Below, one piece after another: positions 4,855-5,048 of a DNA stretch of 5,048 nt (the stretch's first letter is position 1; each line of letters begins with the position of its first letter). The notes beneath the pieces were generated by a model. It was not told the DNA's origin. It saw only the letters and a program-made list of their open reading frames with translations, and searched no databases. This DNA is from Fischerella sp. (lineage in GTDB: Bacteria > Cyanobacteriota > Cyanobacteriia > Cyanobacteriales > Nostocaceae). The position numbers and the translations under genes are program-made. The stretch is taken from the NCBI GenBank assembly GCA_026419705.1, contig JANZYY010000411.1:1-5048 (forward strand), given 5' to 3'.

Positions 4855-5029
4855 ATGCAATTTCAGCAAGCCCCTACAAATATGAGACCGATGACTCGCT
4901 CCTCACCAGAACTCACTATGCCAGCTAGTGTTGAGCCTAGTGTTAAAGAAATTCCTTACGATTATGTCGCTAAGTTCAAGCTCACAGGAGAATTCGGCAA
5001 ACGTGTGCAGGATGTAATTAATATTAGCG
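4855..5029 (+). CDS. unknown small protein, 5' part only (contig ends)
   Basis: The ATG at 4855 has GAGG eight bases upstream. Fifty-eight genuine codons are present; the base at 5029 is the first of codon 59, and everything after is adapter. The N-terminus is a flexible, Met/Pro/Ser-rich stretch (1-30), followed by an ordered-looking part: IPYDYVAKFKLTGEFGKRVQ (33-52) and DVINIS (53-58). This pattern suggests the first beta strands of a folded domain. No family can be named from so little. Same strand, similar spacing and a proper Shine-Dalgarno make it the next member of the plus-strand row, although the hairpin at 4730-4774 could reduce its expression relative to the upstream genes. A translation run past 5029 would append false residues from the adapter. 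Confidence 0.7.
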
Positions 5030-5048
5030 CTGTCTCTTATACACATCT
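5030..5048. other. Tn5 mosaic-end / Nextera adapter remnant (artefact)
   Basis: The last 19 bases, CTGTCTCTTATACACATCT, are an exact match to the transposase mosaic-end sequence used in Nextera libraries, and they lie flush with the end of the sequence. This is untrimmed adapter and not biology; annotation should stop at 5029. Confidence 0.97.

Overview
This is a 5.05-kb contig end, most likely from a filamentous or otherwise complex cyanobacterium. The evidence is two copies of the cyanobacterial HIP1 octamer GCGATCGC (1081 and 2158), heptanucleotide AATCYAA short tandem repeats between genes, and a STAND NTPase of the type abundant in Nostocales and Oscillatoriales. The species is not determinable from this window. 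The last 19 bases are an exact Tn5 mosaic end (Nextera adapter), so the biological sequence stops at 5029.

Layout: (i) 1-734, minus strand: the N-terminal 244 residues of an nSTAND1-type NTPase with Walker A and B motifs, running off the left edge. (ii) 735-1299: a 565-bp intergenic region without a convincing gene. It holds a good minus-strand promoter for the NTPase, two 8-bp inverted repeats, a HIP1 site and a weak plus-strand -10 box. (iii) 1300-5029, all plus strand: a tightly spaced row of six genes. They encode a transglutaminase-like cysteine enzyme; a small beta-rich unknown overlapping it by ATGA; a small repeat protein with three GEDG(T/R)LYQVQG units; a 201-aa beta-rich protein that looks like a virion-type or other assembly-forming protein; a 335-aa protein made of a duplicated LYQ + basic/hydrophobic-helix module plus five acidic 9-aa repeats; and the start of a further small protein.

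The plus-strand row looks like one functional cassette: genes are close together, most have Shine-Dalgarno sequences, and two of the proteins share the unusual (D)GxLYQ motif. I recognise a family only for the transglutaminase-like protein and the NTPase. The best working idea, which is inference, is a cryptic virus-like or particle-forming element in which the 201-aa protein is the main structural subunit, the LYQ-repeat proteins are accessory parts, and the transglutaminase-like enzyme processes or cross-links them. There is no terminase, portal, integrase, packaging ATPase or replication gene in the window, so a virus cannot be claimed from it. Two copies of a 26-bp heptad repeat in inverted orientation bracket exactly the three central genes (2651-4713), and the small repeat protein probably carries a frameshift near its C-terminus.
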